NCBI RefSeq assembly: GCF_028453695.1
Contig: NC_135776.1
Coordinates: 1,178,001-1,242,000, forward strand
Length of the DNA: 64,000 bases
Reading direction: 5' to 3'
DNA from: Augochlora pura
Lineage: Eukaryota; Arthropoda; Insecta; Hymenoptera; Halictidae
Shown: in pieces, positions 62,397 to 64,000 of the stretch
How the letters are laid out: each line of letters starts with the position of its first letter
Position numbering within the stretch: the first letter of the stretch is position 1
Made by a program: the position numbers and the translations under genes
The notes under the pieces: model-generated
Database searches by the model: none
Seen by the model: only the letters and a program-made list of their open reading frames with translations
Told to the model about the DNA's origin: nothing

Positions 62397-62450
62397 GAGG
62401 ACCGGGCGGCAATCTAGGTGGGGGAGGATGCGACAGCCGGCTGTACTCAC
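62397..62450 (-). promoter_or_regulatory. Recursive-splicing (ratchet) site or 54-base exon
   Basis: On the minus strand the text TTTTCTGTTTCAG is followed at once by GTGAGTAC, so a strong 3' splice site abuts a strong 5' splice site at 62451/62450. A further GTGAGTGT donor follows at 62396. Such AG|GT junctions are ratchet points in long fly introns, and with a downstream donor they define a recursive-splice exon. As an exon the 54 bases are open in two frames: one gives EYSRLSHPPPPRLPPGP (phase 1 in and out), the other VSTAGCRILPHLDCRPVL (phase 0). Only the phase-0 reading could join the Cow exon at 25305. The site lies on the Cow strand, 37 kb upstream of that exon, so it fits a very long Cow intron, but ownership is inference. 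Confidence 0.5.
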
Positions 62451-64000
62451 CTGAAACAGAAAATTAAAGGGACTCATTCGCACGGCCCGGAATCCCTGCC
62501 GACTATTTCGCCCCGGCTAATCTCGTTCCGGGCACTTGTTAAAGAAATCGTTGCGGGGCAGAGAGGTTCGTTAAGAGGTTCGCGGAGAATCCCGACGTGC
62601 TAATTACGCAGTCGACCGATGACACTTCGCCGACTAATTACGCTCGAACGCCTCGGCGAGATAACGAACTCCCGAAACGCGTGTAACCCAATTAATATCG
62701 GGGGACACCTACGCGGATTAAAAAGAAAAAAAAAGTCCATTACGATTCGAAGGTCGTGTGGTTCCGGAAAGACAGCGAGAGAGACGCTTCGCTGTCCTCG
62801 TGCCGTGCACCTTTTCGGATACCGCGCGCATCATCGAGAACCTCTTTGCGCGAACGAGCCACTTGTTACTTTGCTAAACACTCGGCTTTCGGCGACGACG
62901 CTTCGACAGGGATAATAGGTTCCGTTCCATTAAGAAAACAGAGCGGAGTTCGCTGCGGCGCAGCGCAGCCTCGCTGGGTTGAACCGTGCACAGCGTACGG
63001 GTGAAACGATTGCAAGATGCGCCTTTATAAACGCGCCGGGAGATTGTGGTCAACTGTGTTGGTCGCTCAGAACGTAATTAAGCAACCATTCCGACTACAA
63101 AGAACCGACTTCCACAGTTGTTTCGACCGTTGCGGTTCTATTGTGCGCAGATTCGGGGATTTTGGTTTACGCAACGCTAACTCGAGAGAACCGAAGATCA
63201 TTGTCAACCGCGCGTTTACCTCGGCTCCGCTGCTTAAAAACGAACACGATTATCCGTTTACGGGTAATTCGACGCTGGAACTACCGCGAGCCTTAACCGC
63301 GACCAATTTACATTGTCTTGCGACAATGACGGGCACTGAATTTGCTCGTACTGTCCACGCTAACAAAGCGGGTAGGTAAAGTTTCGTAGAGGAACATTAT
63401 TCTGCTGGCAGTATCGAATATTCGAACGGCCGCGTCCAAATAAAAACGTTGTAACGACTAGTAAGTCGAAAATTTGATTTCTCGTCGGAAGAATTAGCTC
63501 CGATCGCGAAAAATTGGGGAGAGTGGGAAGAACGGGGAGTATGAGGTGAACAAAACGTAGCACACGTAGCCGACGCGATAATTGGGGGCCCGAGGGGGCC
63601 GGCGAATGCAGCCGTAGAGCAAATGCACGCGGAACGTGCCGGGAATCGCGGATGCACGCGCTGCGCCAGGCCGCGGCCGCGGCGGAGGCCACGGCAACGG
63701 CAACGACTGCCGCCGAGCCGTCGAACAAACAGCCGGAATTCGTTGTGTTAAGGCGGTCCCTGACTCCGGTGGAGCTAATGTGTTTACAGATCCGCCAATT
63801 GTAAACTAAAACCGCAACGGGAGCGAGGCTGCCTGCACCTGCAGCCCTGGAACACGGTATTCCCCTGTTGCGCGTTACTAACGGTGCGCTCGACGGAACA
63901 CGGGCCCCCGTGTTTCCCGGCTCTCCCGACGTCGTTAAGCCTTCGACTGCCTCGGAATTCTTCCTCGGGCCAAGTGCATGCGGTCCCGACCCCCCCGCTG
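62451..64000. other. Right edge, nothing recognised
   Basis: A 120-codon plus frame (63017-63379) and an Ala-rich frame near 63.65 kb are open, but neither shows a known domain nor a convincing start and splice context. A short inverted repeat CATTGTC/GACAATG lies at 63311-63328. Confidence 0.4.

Noticed and set aside
1..64000. tRNA, rRNA, CRISPR or prophage features
   Set aside because: No tRNA box pair, rRNA-like stretch, spaced identical repeats or phage-type gene order was seen by eye on either strand.

Overview
The window looks like one stretch of GC- and CpG-rich insect DNA, most likely hymenopteran (bee, ant or wasp). I infer this from the insect-type gene fragment, spliced exons with GT/AG borders, many GA/CT microsatellites, a decayed mariner tail and abundant CpG. 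No species can be named. There is no sign of bacterial or viral gene organisation. Because stop codons are rare in this base composition, very many long open frames occur by chance on both strands, and almost none are supported as genes.

The only gene I recognise is on the minus strand, transcribed from high to low coordinates. Three short exons, at 25248-25305, 15863-15965 and 13088-13219, have good splice sites and join in a single reading frame (phases 0-1, 1-2, 2-2) into about 97 residues. The middle exon has the cysteine spacing C-x4-C-x5-C-x9-C followed by CVSKKEL, as in the follistatin-like segment of testicans (SPOCK). The insect member of that family is Cow (Carrier of Wingless), a secreted heparan sulfate proteoglycan. 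The Kazal, EF-hand and thyroglobulin domains would be encoded to the left of base 1 and are not seen here. The signal-peptide exon was not found either; it is to the right of 25305, inside or beyond the window.

The rest is intron or flanking DNA. At 62397-62450 on the same strand sits a strong acceptor directly abutting a strong donor, with a second donor 54 bases on. That is the signature of a recursive-splicing (ratchet) site or a small exon, and it fits a very long Cow intron running across 25-62 kb.

Region by region: 1-6.9 kb holds the tail of a mariner transposase (1467-1690) and simple repeats. 6.9-7.85 kb is a degenerate minisatellite built on AAGTAGTA units, whose relatives recur near 14.1-14.9, 19.1, 21.6, 53.1 and 55.6-55.9 kb in both orientations. 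12.3-12.9 kb has one moderately protein-like ATG open frame on the plus strand. 13.1-25.3 kb carries the three Cow exons. 32.3-35.2 kb has two further degenerate tandem repeat families. 40.48-40.60 kb is a clean 60-base tandem duplication. 48.42-48.73 kb is a MITE-like element with 12-base inverted ends. 62.4 kb has the ratchet-like site. Between these lie GA/CT tracts, C runs, GC minisatellites and a few AT-core blocks that may be conserved regulatory DNA.
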